Assembly (NCBI GenBank): GCA_907163375.1
Contig: CAJQUW010007994.1
Location: 62,001-126,000 of the forward strand
Length of the DNA stretch: 64,000 nucleotides
Direction: 5' to 3'
DNA from: Prostheceraeus crozeri
Lineage: Eukaryota > Platyhelminthes > Polycladida > Euryleptidae
Part shown: piece by piece, positions 20,467 through 29,815 of the stretch
Position numbering within the stretch: the first letter of the stretch is position 1
How the letters are laid out: each line of letters starts with the position of its first letter
Made by a program: the position numbers and the translations under genes
The notes under the pieces: generated by a model
Databases searched by the model: none
What the model was told of the DNA's origin: nothing
Seen by the model: only the letters and a program-made list of their open reading frames with translations

Positions 20467-22475
20467 AAAAAAATACAGTGTTAAAAATAAAAATAAAAAA
20501 TACACTTAAAAACAGTGTTTTTTAAATCGCAAATCTGCCCAAAATATCTACTTTTCAGAATTCCGAACATTTCCTAATTATGTGCCTAGACACAAATTTG
20601 AACAATTCCATTATATCAGTCAAGTTTTCATGAAAGAAGTAGGTCAATGTTTAATGAAACTTAATTTGACAGAAAATACATCGTCATAGCCGAGCCGAAT
20701 TATGCTTTAATTGTTCGTCATAAAATTGTTCTAGAGAAATGTGAAATTTGTAAAAAGCTTAACTTTGCAAAAGTGAATTTGTTTATGCGAATATCTTAGT
20801 AGCTACTTCTCGAGACAAATTTCATCCAAATCTGATACGAGGATGAAATTCAACGAATTATTATGCTATTCGTCTGTTTTTGCGTTTAATCCATTCAGAC
20901 AAAAACTGATTATCAGCAGATTAGCATTGCAAATTAATGATTTTTTTCATATTTCTTTCCATGTGAGATTTCAGCATAAATGAACATGAAGCTATAAAAC
21001 GCAATTTCAACATTGATTTTTTATACCAAATTTTGAATACCGTCTTTGAATTATTGGAACGGAAAATTGTGAAAACATTCTACTGCAAGCAGTGTGTAAT
21101 GATAAAGCAGTGTATTCATTTTAATCGAGATGCAGCTGTTTCATTTTCATATTAGGAAACATGGTTAACTAAACATAGACTTGCAACCATCGTTTTTATG
21201 GACCAACCCATACGACCAAAAGAAAATTCACACGGTTCATCGATTGAGCAAGCCTTTGCAAATACATGTACCTTCAGATCCTGATTCTTGTGTTGTCATT
21301 ATCACACTTTCATACTGATATCACTTGTGACATCTTTGTTGTCAAGAATATTTTATGTTTTCCATGCTAACAGCCGGTGTTGGCGAAAGTTTACGTGAAA
21401 TAAAAACAATTGATATCATAGATTTTATGTTCAGTAACACTGAAACTAACTTTCAAAAGTATTAGCAATTATTTCTTACAACTTGCCGATGATATGTCAT
21501 TAAACCAAACTCATTTTCTTGTCTCAACTGTTTGACTTCAGCAAACTCGTACGGCAACGCTGCACTCTGATGCACCTGTTAGACCATTTGTTCTTAAATC
21601 AACAACTCGATACATCCCTTTCTTCCCATGAGGATATTGACATTCTTGTGACAGGACAATGCAAAGTTATTTTTCCTGCACTTAATAGAAATTCACCTCA
21701 TGAAAGAAAGCTATCGAGGTATGTGGCTAAATTCTATACCAGAGTTTCAAAGTTCCAATAGTCGGAGGTTTTCGTTAACAGCTTTTAAATGTTTGAGCAG
21801 CGGAGTTACTTGCCAGCATTCAAATTTAATGAATTGTTGAATTTGTATATTTTGTTTTCATTGTCTAATGAGTAATCATCTGTTATCAATATCTGATTCC
21901 AAAAATGAAAAAAGCTTCCATTAGTTTAACTATCCAAAAGACCAAGTCGGGTAAGATTCGGAAAATGGAAAAATTCTTCAAAATTACATTTCATGGGATT
22001 TACATCAAAATTTTAGTCATAAGCTCACGAAACACCTCTACGTGAGTCTCTACATTTGATTTGAGCTTCTCAGTGGTCGGAATGATATATTTTTGAAAGA
22101 GAAATTAACTTCTTTGTGTTCCTTCAATGCTTGTCAGTTAATGAGGCCATTTTCGACTCACGGAATTACGGAGTCCTACTTTATCAGGCTACAAGTAACT
22201 AAATCTACATGCACACTTTTGCGGGTAAGGTGACATAACTCCAGACACAATCCTTATGCATGGCATTGAAATTTTAGATAGCACTCGTTTTGGTTGAATT
22301 AGGAATAGGCTATAGGCTAAACATCTAAATAGAATAATTAAATAGAGCTGCATCATCAGTTGAAAAATGGAAACATACCTGAATAGCAGCTATTTCATCC
22401 AATATCAGGAATCGTCAGCAGGCATGGTTTACATCTCTCAACATCGACACAACTCCCTATTTAAAGTTGGGTTAA
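20467..22475. other. no gene seen
   Basis: AT-rich DNA. The plus frame at 21519-21761 has no recognisable motif and no splice context. Confidence 0.5.
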
Positions 22476-22755
22476 TTTGAAATCTGCAATTAGGAAGTTA
22501 GTGAAATTTCGACGGGCATTCATTAAATATTACTTTAAGCACACTATTGGCACATCGCCTAGGTTGGTGCGCCTGAAATAATTGATAAATGCATGCTGCT
22601 TTCTGTAAATACAATGTAAATAGAAGCACAAAAAGCAGCATTTATTAATTATTTCAGGCGCACCAACTTAGGCGATTTGCCAGTAGTGTGCTTTAAGTGA
22701 TATCTAATGAATGCCCGTCGAAATTTCACTAACTTGTTAATTGCAAATCTGAAAC
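22476..22755. repeat. 280-bp foldback element (MITE-like)
   Basis: Two arms of about 125 bp pair with each other around a ~25-bp centre (near 22606-22630). Matching words include GTTAGTGAAATTTCGACGGG outward, CTTTAAGCACACTA, GGCGCACCAAC with AGGCG, and TAATTATTTCAGGCGCACC. Arm identity is roughly 85-90% by eye. No clear target duplication was found, so the superfamily is unknown. Confidence 0.85.
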
Positions 22756-24116
22756 ATCTAAATATCTTTAAAAAACATACTTCCATCCATACATGATGCT
22801 ATCACGTTCGAAAGACCGAATGTACTTCTATAACTGGCTGCTTGCTACTCACAAAAAATGTTAGAACAGGCACTTACAAATAGTTCAAAATAGCATAGCA
22901 CCACCTACTTTTGAGAAACAAAATATGGGCTACTCCTATCCATTTCAAAGGAGATCCCTTGTCACTGGATGCAAAAGACTAAATCGCTTAAGAAAGTTAC
23001 AGTAAATTTAGTTAATTTAAATTACAGAGATTGTGTGACCGCCAAGTCACGTGGTGATCATTGCGTTTATTTTCTTACCAAGCTTATAGAGCTCACATGA
23101 GCGGATACGTCACATATATATTTTACAAGGACTATGTAGGACACTTATTTCCAGCACATTCAGTTTGCAAATCATATCAATCGACGACATAGAAACCTTG
23201 AAACTTTGGAAGATTGATTTGATTATTTATTGTTACAACGTCAGGTGACTGATGCGACATTTGCTTTATAATGCCACGTCATTACTTTTATGTTTCATTT
23301 GGGCTTTGGTGATCGCTAGAAAAACGAGCAAATGTCATATTCATCAGCTATTAATTTATCGTTTTTCCTTTGTTGTGACATTTCTGAAAGTTAATGCGTA
23401 TGCGCTTTGAGTCAAATTGATCTTTGAAGTCTGCTAATTCGAAGTGTTTGATCAATAAATTCCAATCAGCTCTATTTGGAAAGGCCTAAATTTCTTTAGC
23501 TACTATGACAGCAATTCTTGTGAAATTTTTCTTCGATCGATATTATTGGCGCTCAATGATTTGAGTTATTACCAACAATGTCGCAGCAGAAGCTATCCCG
23601 ACGTTGATGGGATGCATTCAACCGAATGCTCTAATGTTTTTAGAGATCAGAAAACAACAGAATTCAAATGTCAATATTTTGTGTGAATGACGGACGACAT
23701 AATAGGAAAGTGAAAATATTCATTAGGACCTTATGGCTGCTTTTGGTTTTCAAATTAAGAAGGCTCTCCAGAAATAAGTTTTGTACTGCAGGACTATAAT
23801 CTGGACAGTGGACATCAAATAAAAAGAAATAAAATTCAGATAGTGCACAATAACCAGGCATGAAGGAAAAGTTCGTGTTCAACACATTATCGACCCAATC
23901 ATTTAATAAGATGCGTCAAATACGAGGATGGATCATATGGAACAGCTACTTTACGACAACCTTCAGATAGAGCTGACATTTTAAATATGAAATTTAAACA
24001 TCGATGATTTCGTAGTACTACAATGCAGCATTTAATCATATTTTAAAGTAGAATGAAATTCCGTTTTAACAACATAGTTGAGAATAATAAAATGACAGCT
24101 AAAGCGGTAACATGTG
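22756..24116. other. no gene seen
   Basis: AT-rich DNA. The minus open frame at 23664-23885 shows no motif. Confidence 0.5.
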
Positions 24117-24250
24117 TCACTATGAACAATTTTGTCCAAAATTTTGGCCTTTGCGGATCAAGTTGTGTTTTTTTTTGAAATTAAAATCAATTAATTGTTG
24201 GCCTATTAGCCCTTCTTCCGCAAATAAAACAATTAGGTAGTTCTCCCAAA

Positions 24251-24272
24251 TTTTCGCCGTAGGCTTTATCAA
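24251..24272 (-). other. hammerhead-like motif at the 3' end of the left Penelope arm
   Basis: Minus strand reads TTGATAA A GCC TAC GGC GAAAA: a three-pair stem between sequences close to the hammerhead core CUGAUGA and GAAA. The same word is at 26207-26228 in the right arm. Penelope-like elements are known to carry hammerhead ribozymes. Here two core positions differ and the cleavage strand is not certain, so activity is doubtful. Confidence 0.4.
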
Positions 24273-24452
24273 GGGAATTATTTACTGCTAAAAGGTATGT
24301 CATGCATTAACAATTATATACAGAATTCAAAATTATCCTATCAAGAAATCCTACAATGCAACATAGAAATGATTCAGAAAGCTCTAATAAAAAAATTCTA
24401 CAAGAATGTCCAATAAAAGTAAATAGATATAGAAAAGTCTAGCAGAGGGAGA

Positions 24453-25196
24453 TTAAGTCAAGAAAATGGGTACATTCCATCCTTTGCATCCGTTTATCAA
24501 TTTTTGTGGGTCACAATCTTGTATGTAGAGAGCTTCAGTAGCCTTTCTCAACTTCTTTGCTTTTACGATCTGCAGGATCTTCCAGGAGAAAGCTGGTGTT
24601 TCATCATTGGTCTGGTGCATGTCCATGTGCATTTTTACGTGTGATGATTTTTGTTTCGTATGTTCGTAAATTCTTTGTTGTACTGTTCTCGACGTTTCAC
24701 CAATGTATCTTTGATCACATATCAAGCATTTGATTTCATAAATTACATTTTTCTTAAAACATTTTCCGGGATCTTGGGCGGTTCTACATCCAATGCATTT
24801 GTCATTACAGGGTCTTGTCTCCTTCGGATTTCTCAACGAATATTTCAGAGCAGGTTCAGTTATAAATACGAATCGAACGTAGTCGGAAAGCCCATGAAAG
24901 TCTCTTATCCTAATCAGTTTTCTCTTCTCAAATTCATTGATAAATGGGACTTTCATGTATACTACATCTGATTTTTCGTTCTTTTTGTTTCGTTTTATAT
25001 TTCGGTTTATGTTGAGCTCAAGGAAATGTTTTCTAATGAATTCAGCAGGATAACCGTTGAGCAGAAACCTCGTTCTCAACAAATTTAGCGAGATATCCAA
25101 ATTAATGTCATTTGAAGAAGCTCTCTCTGCTCTTATTCTTTCTGTTTTCATCAGTGCTGTTTTTCTAGATAAAGGAACCCCAGAATTGTATGGCAA
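24453..25196 (-). CDS. Penelope-like GIY-YIG endonuclease fragment, left arm
   Basis: A 247-codon frame. Residues 1-90 are the linker after the RT thumb (LLRTRFLLNGYPAEFIRKHF). A Cys cluster CNDKCIGC (residues 131-138) is followed by the GIY-YIG core NVIYEIKCLICDQRYIGETS (about 150-169), then RTVQQRIYEH and KMHMDMH with the catalytic Arg and His-rich strand. The end reads EALYIQDCDPQKLINGCKGW. The domain nicks DNA to prime reverse transcription in Penelope-like elements. The frame is open to its stop, and the YIG motif is intact. It lacks the RT, so the copy is not autonomous. The start is simply the first Met at the 5' truncation. Confidence 0.85.
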   Translation of the reverse strand: MPYNSGVPLSRKTALMKTERIRAERASSNDINLDISLNLLRTRFLLNGYPAEFIRKHFLELNINRNIKRNKKNEKSDVVYMKVPFINEFEKRKLIRIRDFHGLSDYVRFVFITEPALKYSLRNPKETRPCNDKCIGCRTAQDPGKCFKKNVIYEIKCLICDQRYIGETSRTVQQRIYEHTKQKSSHVKMHMDMHQTNDETPAFSWKILQIVKAKKLRKATEALYIQDCDPQKLINGCKGWNVPIFLT

Positions 25197-25323
25197 GCAT
25201 GTGTTGCTATGAGTCGGTTTTATATATAATCATTTTTATATATAACTGTTTATTATAAATATTATTATATATAAATATTTTTCATATCATTTATATATAA
25301 AACCGACTCATAGCAACACATGC

Positions 25324-26067
25324 TTGCCATACAATTCTGGGGTTCCTTTATCTAGAAAAACAGCACTGATGAAAACAGAAAGAATAAGAGCAGAGAGAGC
25401 TTCTTCAAATGACATTAATTTGGATATCTCGCTAAATTTGTTGAGAACGAGGTTTCTGCTCAACGGTTATCCTGCTGAATTCATTAGAAAACATTTCCTT
25501 GAGCTCAACATAAACCGAAATATAAAACGAAACAACAAGAACGAAAAATCAGATGTAGTATACATGAAAGTCCCATTTATCAATGAATTTGAGAAGAGAA
25601 AACTGATTAGGATAAGAGACTTTCATGGGCTTTCCGACTACGTTAGATTCGTATTTATAACTGAACCTGCTCTGAAATATTCGTTGAGAAATCCGAAGGA
25701 GACAAGACCCTGTAATGACAAATGCATTGGATGTAGAACCGCCCAAGATCCCGGAAAATGTTTTAAGAAAAATGTAATTTATGAAATCAAATGCTTGATA
25801 TGTGATCAAAGATACATTTGTGAAACGTCGAGAACAGTACAACAAAGAATTTACGAACATACGAAACAAAAATCATCACACGTAAAAATGCACATGGACA
25901 TGCACCAGACCAATGATGAAACACCAGCTTTCTCCTGGAAGATCCTGCAGATCGTAAAAGCAAAGAAGTTGAGAAAGGCTACTGAAGCTCTCTACATACA
26001 AGATTGTGACCCACAAAAATTGATAAACGGATGCAAAGGATGGAATGTACCCATTTTCTTGACTTAA
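25324..26067 (+). CDS. Penelope-like GIY-YIG endonuclease fragment, right arm
   Basis: Same 247-residue product as the left arm with two amino-acid differences: RNNKNEKS instead of RNKKNEKS in the linker, and RYICETS instead of RYIGETS in the endonuclease core. The second replaces the Gly of the YIG motif, a residue conserved in the family, by Cys, so the enzyme is likely impaired. One silent change (Arg codon near the residue string DYVRFVF) was also seen. The Cys cluster CNDKCIGC, the RTVQQRIYEH helix and the C-terminal EALYIQDCDP region are unchanged. It starts 14 bp after the inner end of the arm. Confidence 0.85.
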   Translation: MPYNSGVPLSRKTALMKTERIRAERASSNDINLDISLNLLRTRFLLNGYPAEFIRKHFLELNINRNIKRNNKNEKSDVVYMKVPFINEFEKRKLIRIRDFHGLSDYVRFVFITEPALKYSLRNPKETRPCNDKCIGCRTAQDPGKCFKKNVIYEIKCLICDQRYICETSRTVQQRIYEHTKQKSSHVKMHMDMHQTNDETPAFSWKILQIVKAKKLRKATEALYIQDCDPQKLINGCKGWNVPIFLT

Positions 26068-26206
26068 TCTCCCTCTGCTAGACTTTTCTATATCTATTTA
26101 CTTTTATTGGACATTCTTGTAGAATTTTTTTATTAGAGCTTTCTGAATCATTTCTATTTTGCATTGTAGGATTTCTTGATATATCTTTTAGCAGTAAATA
26201 ATTCCC

Positions 26207-26228
26207 TTGATAAAGCCTACGGCGAAAA
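26207..26228 (+). other. hammerhead-like motif at the 3' end of the right Penelope arm
   Basis: TTGATAA, A, stem GCC-TAC-GGC, then GAAAA, identical to the left arm at 24251-24272. See that entry for limits. Confidence 0.4.
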
Positions 26229-26319
26229 TTTGGGAGAACTACCTAATTGTTTTATTTGCGGAAGAAGGGCTAATAGGCCAACAATTAATTGATTTTAATT
26301 TCAAAAAAATCACTATGAA

Positions 26320-26966
26320 CAGTCGAGACTGGCTATAAAGAACCTCGCGGTATCTATATAAAAGGTTCGTTATAGCGAGGAAGGGGTCAATATAGGGGTC
26401 ATATAGAGCTCAAATATCCTGCTGATTTTTAGTAGCATCGTCTAAAGTACATCGAGTGCATTCTTTGACTTTTTTATCTTGTATACTTTAGAAATTGAAT
26501 AAGCTACGTTTTTGCCATTTTAAGTACTGATAATGCATAGATGTCCTTCAAACATCAAATGATCGAAAAAATGAAAAGCACGCATTGCAATGCATTATAC
26601 ATGACAAGATTTTCCAATAGAGCGGTTTCTGCTCATGACTTTCCGTTGCATTCGTGCAGACGTCACTCTATCCGTCGATCATTTAAATACAGGAGATGCA
26701 GAATCTTTAATATTTTTGTGTAAGTGTTCGATCTGACTTCCAATGCAATCCAACTTTATCGTCTTCATAGATTTGATCACGAGAATAGTTTTCGATCACG
26801 ATGAGACGAGTCAGTTCGGGAAGACAACATTCAAGCGCTTCATTTTCACATGATCTGGATTCAACAATATTTTTTCTTTATTCGATTCCTATTGAAAATT
26901 ATAAATTCGGGGTTTGATGGATAAGGTTCGTGGTAGACGAATGTTCTTTATAGCGAGTCTCCAGTG
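26320..26966. mobile_element. pogo/Tigger-type MITE
   Basis: Left end CAGTCGAGACTGGCTATAAA and right end (reverse complement) CACTGGAGACTCGCTATAAA give a 20-bp inverted repeat with three mismatches, continuing as GAACCTCG versus GAACATTCG. The right flank is TA, the left flank AA. Pogo-type elements insert at TA and start CAGT, which fits with one mutated flank (inference). No transposase is visible inside. The Penelope target duplication overlaps its first two bases, so the MITE was likely there first. Confidence 0.7.
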
Positions 26967-27049
26967 TATTGTATTCTACTCTATGTTTTGACTTGTCACA
27001 ACTCACAGCCAACTTCAGAGGAGCGAAGGCCTACAAAATATTAGATAAA

Positions 27050-27216
27050 ATGATATTTAAGAAATTCTGAAGAATCGATGGCAGCTCTGGCAATAAATGT
27101 AAGATCATAGCACTGCAAAAACGGCAAAAGCCAGCAACCATGATGGCTCCACCTCAAGATCAGGTCAGGTAGCCATGTATTCTCTGGCAAATCACTAAGA
27201 ATAGTGGCATCCAGAA
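27050..27216 (-). repeat. left copy of a ~170-bp dispersed inverted repeat
   Basis: Its reverse complement matches 28711-28885: shared words include CCACTATTCTTAGTG, GAGAATACATGGCTACCTGA, CCTGATCTTGAG and TTTGCAGTGCTAT. Identity falls off after about 90 bp. A minus open frame (27041-27280) spans it but shows no motif. Confidence 0.8.
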
Positions 27217-27249
27217 TACTCATAAAACATACACTATAAGAAGCAACCT

Positions 27250-27440
27250 GTGCAGCCTTGCAACATGTCCTCATGCACATTAAAATGTGTAAGCAATAGA
27301 AAGAACGTTGTGTATGAAGTTAAATGTCTACATTGCAATAACGTGTGCAGTTCATTGGGATCACCATCCGACCTCTCAACACCAGAATCAAAGAACATCA
27401 GACGCAAAATACATCGTCAATCTTCAAACATCCAAGTGCA
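27250..27440 (+). pseudogene. Penelope-like GIY-YIG endonuclease fragment
   Basis: The first frame reads CNMSSCTLKCVSNRKNVVYE then VKCLHCNNV, the Cys cluster and first strand of the endonuclease. A second frame continues NTRIKEHQTQNTSSIFKHP, the helix with catalytic Arg and a conserved His. A frameshift lies near 27360-27375, and the YIG motif itself is degraded. The sequence is unlike the 24-26 kb element, so a third Penelope lineage is present. Confidence 0.7.
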
Positions 27441-27457
27441 TATACAGCATTTCTTCG

Positions 27458-28360
27458 AATAAACGCCGCCCTCGAATAATCGCCGCAGTAAAATTCTCTT
27501 GTTTCGAATAAACCCCGCACCAAATTTTAAATTATTTGTTCAATTGCCTTCATAGTCCCCTAATATTGTGTCCTATGACAGTGTTTTCATGTGAAATTAT
27601 CTTGTTTAGTGTATACTAAATGAATATCTAGACCTACTAAGCCTGCCTAATTGAATTCAAGGTATTAATAATACCCATCGGTGCTGATCCCATAAATTGC
27701 CAGAATAAAACAATCAATATCTATATAGATACCTTTTATTGAAAATCATGCATAGGCTTACTTTAACACGTCATCAACAAAACAAAATTCACAAATCAAC
27801 TCCAAGTCAATGTCGTTATCTCAATCTGTCTCACTTGAGGAGTCATTGTCGCTGGATACCGTCACTTGCGCCATGTGCAAGTTGACAACACGGATATCCA
27901 TATTCTGGATGTACTCACGAGATGCTTCAACAACGCCTCCTCTCTTCGTAAAGTGGATTTCATCGAGGTTGTGGACGTGATTCCACACGCGTCGAATGAC
28001 GTCTTTATGATATCTGCGGGCACATGATCCCAGGCATCCTTGATCCACTGGACCATCTTCGCACGACTCGGAGCGCGAGGATTTCCAGCATTCGTGACGT
28101 CTGCAGCACGTCCAGGTTCAGACAGCCAAGCTTCATACAACACGGTGTAAGAAGCATTGAATGGCTTTTTCCAGCTGACATCAGCGGGCTGAACAAGCAT
28201 GGTACAACCCCAGGGATAACGACACTATTCACTTCCCCTCTCCTAGCTATCCTCACACAATAGATTGAGCGGACTCCAAGTTAACGTGACCACGACTTTT
28301 TTCCCACCATTTAGTCATGCCTGCTGTTGACACCAAACGCCGATCAAATTCTTTCTTCCC
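27458..28360 (-). mobile_element. pogo-type transposon relic
   Basis: The left (3') side carries AATAAACGCCGC at 27458-27469, then TCGAATAATCGCCGC and TTCGAATAAACCCCGC, a series of related end-like words. The interior holds a transposase C-terminal region on the minus strand. No matching right end was found, so the element is truncated or broken. It directly abuts the GIY-YIG fragment at 27440. Confidence 0.65.
27821..28260 (-). pseudogene. pogo/Tigger transposase, C-terminal part of DDE domain
   Basis: Frames read VVIPG then TMLVQPADVSWKKPFNASY, the third catalytic Asp block (QPxDvs-x-n-kPFk), then NAGNPRAPSRAKMVQWIKDA with WDHVPADIIKTSFDACGI, the region after the catalytic core, and end with a Ser/Asp-rich tail (DNDSSSETD). 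Pogo enzymes cut and paste at TA. At least two frame breaks are present, and the first two catalytic Asp residues and the DNA-binding domain were not identified upstream. Confidence 0.8.
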
Positions 28361-28710
28361 ATTCTGTTTTAGTGGGTATAACAACCATCACTGTTTTTTC
28401 TTTGATCCTATGAATTTGCTGTTTCACATTGCAAAACCTTGTTTCTTGTACGGATTGATTTTCAGTCATATGAAATAAAACGCATTATTATCAAAAATGA
28501 AATGCAGAGCAACGCCTTTCAGTTTCAATTATCACAGGTGACCGAGACAATACAAATTTGAGACTGAAGAAGTCAATGATAATTAAAAAAAAAGCGCTGC
28601 CCTAGCATCAACTCTCTTCAACCATCTTTCTTTTTCTGTGATCAGTTCATATTTTCTTAGCTTATGACATCAGTTATTTTTTTAGCTTATTCTTTGTCAT
28701 TAATATGTCT
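28361..28710. other. no gene seen
   Basis: AT-rich spacer between the pogo relic and the right inverted-repeat copy. Confidence 0.5.
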
Positions 28711-28885
28711 CTGACTGGCCACTATTCTTAGTGGTTTGCTAGAGAATACATGGCTACCTGACCTGATCTTGAGATTACGCTATCATGGTTAATGATGGCA
28801 GCGTTGGTAACCGCCTTTGCAGTGCTATTGGCAGATCTGCCACACATTTTTTTGGAATTTCCTAAAAATCATGCGATCTGAGATT
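28711..28885 (+). repeat. right copy of a ~170-bp dispersed inverted repeat
   Basis: Pairs with 27050-27216 in opposite orientation. The two copies bracket the GIY-YIG fragment and the pogo relic. They could be ends of a larger unit or two separate insertions. Confidence 0.8.
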
Positions 28886-29189
28886 TTGTAAGCCTCTGCT
28901 ACCCTGAAGCTGGCTCTGACAGTCAGAATATTGGGTAGAATCATGGACAGATAGATTCATGGTATTCTAGATGTCCATGGTAGAATATAGTACATACTAA
29001 CATATGCTGCAGCTTTGGCTTTTAGTTTACTATTATAGTCATATTTCAAAATATGAAATAAAGAAGCAAAATATAGAAATAATATCTGAAACTTAAATAA
29101 ATCACATTTGTAGTAGATATATCATCACTTAAAAACGGGGTTTTGCGCAGTAAATTAGAACTTAAAATCTCACCACCTGACTAAAGACA
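28886..29189. other. no gene seen
   Basis: AT-rich spacer upstream of the RTE fragment. Confidence 0.5.
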
Positions 29190-29815
29190 GCGTTGTATAG
29201 AATGCAGATAAGCTCAGAAAAGAAGCAAAGTTGTGGTCAACTAATAAAATCCGACCCCGCCCATGAACATCAAGATGGATGGGGGAAGTTAGATGAGATG
29301 ATGATATTCAAGTACCTCGGTGTCATTATTAACAAGAAAGTAGCAACAAATTTAGAAGTCAGACTTGCTATAGCACTTTCATCAATGACCAAATTGACGA
29401 GATTTTGGGGGAGTCACTATCTAAAACACGCCACATAGATCAGAAACGAAATTCGAAATTCTAGAGACGAATTCTGAACATCTCAAATCTGCTAGGGAAG
29501 CAAATAGCGGATCTCGCAGGCCTTCAAGAACCTCTGCTGACAGCGGTAAAGCGCCGAAAGTTGCAACACACTTGGTTTGGCTATGTTACACGACACAACA
29601 ACTAATCTATAACTACATTGCAAGGAACTTTCAAAGACGATCGCAGGGAAGGAAGGCATTGCAGTCAAACGTCAGGGATTGGAACAATATGGAAATCCCT
29701 ACTTTGCTCGCAACTGCACAAAGCCGACGACAAAGTGAATAACATGCAGACGGTCTGGTGGCTAAACAGTCGTTACAGCTACGAGATAAAAGAAGAAAAA
29801 CTGTAGTAATCAAAG
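29190..29815 (+). pseudogene. RTE-type LINE, 3' coding fragment
   Basis: Frames read MQISSEK, then MMIFKYLGVIINKKVATNLE with VRLAIALSSMTKLTRFWGS (the RT thumb region FKYLGxxI...), then QIADLAGLQEPLLTAVKRRK, HTWFGYVTRHNN and LQGTFKDDRREGRH. The sequence LaGpqEPLLaxVKRRKLxWFGHVtRHxxL...GTleGxRrrGRq is typical of the C-terminus of RTE-like elements. Several stops and frame changes mark it as dead. The RT palm lies upstream in a full copy but was not found here. Confidence 0.8.

Larger units (their letters stand above)
24129..26309. mobile_element. Penelope-like inverted dimer inserted as one unit
   Basis: Two 5'-truncated copies stand head to head. The left arm (24171-25229) reads on the minus strand, the right arm (25291-26309) on the plus strand, around a 61-bp AT-rich spacer. 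TCACTATGAACA flanks the whole structure at 24117-24128 and 26310-26321, a 12-bp target duplication. The arms are almost identical in the coding part but the left arm has about 40 bp more in the 3' untranslated region (around 24294-24338), and about 42 bp more beyond its A-rich tract (24129-24170). Inverted, partly truncated pairs are known for Penelope elements (family knowledge). The RT is absent from both arms; only the linker and GIY-YIG endonuclease remain. Confidence 0.9.

Noticed and set aside
24129-26309. Assembly artefact explaining the near-perfect palindrome
   Set aside because: The arms differ by a ~40-bp segment and three coding substitutions, and a 12-bp duplication flanks the whole structure. 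A fold-over artefact would give identical arms without a duplication. Not fully excluded without reads.
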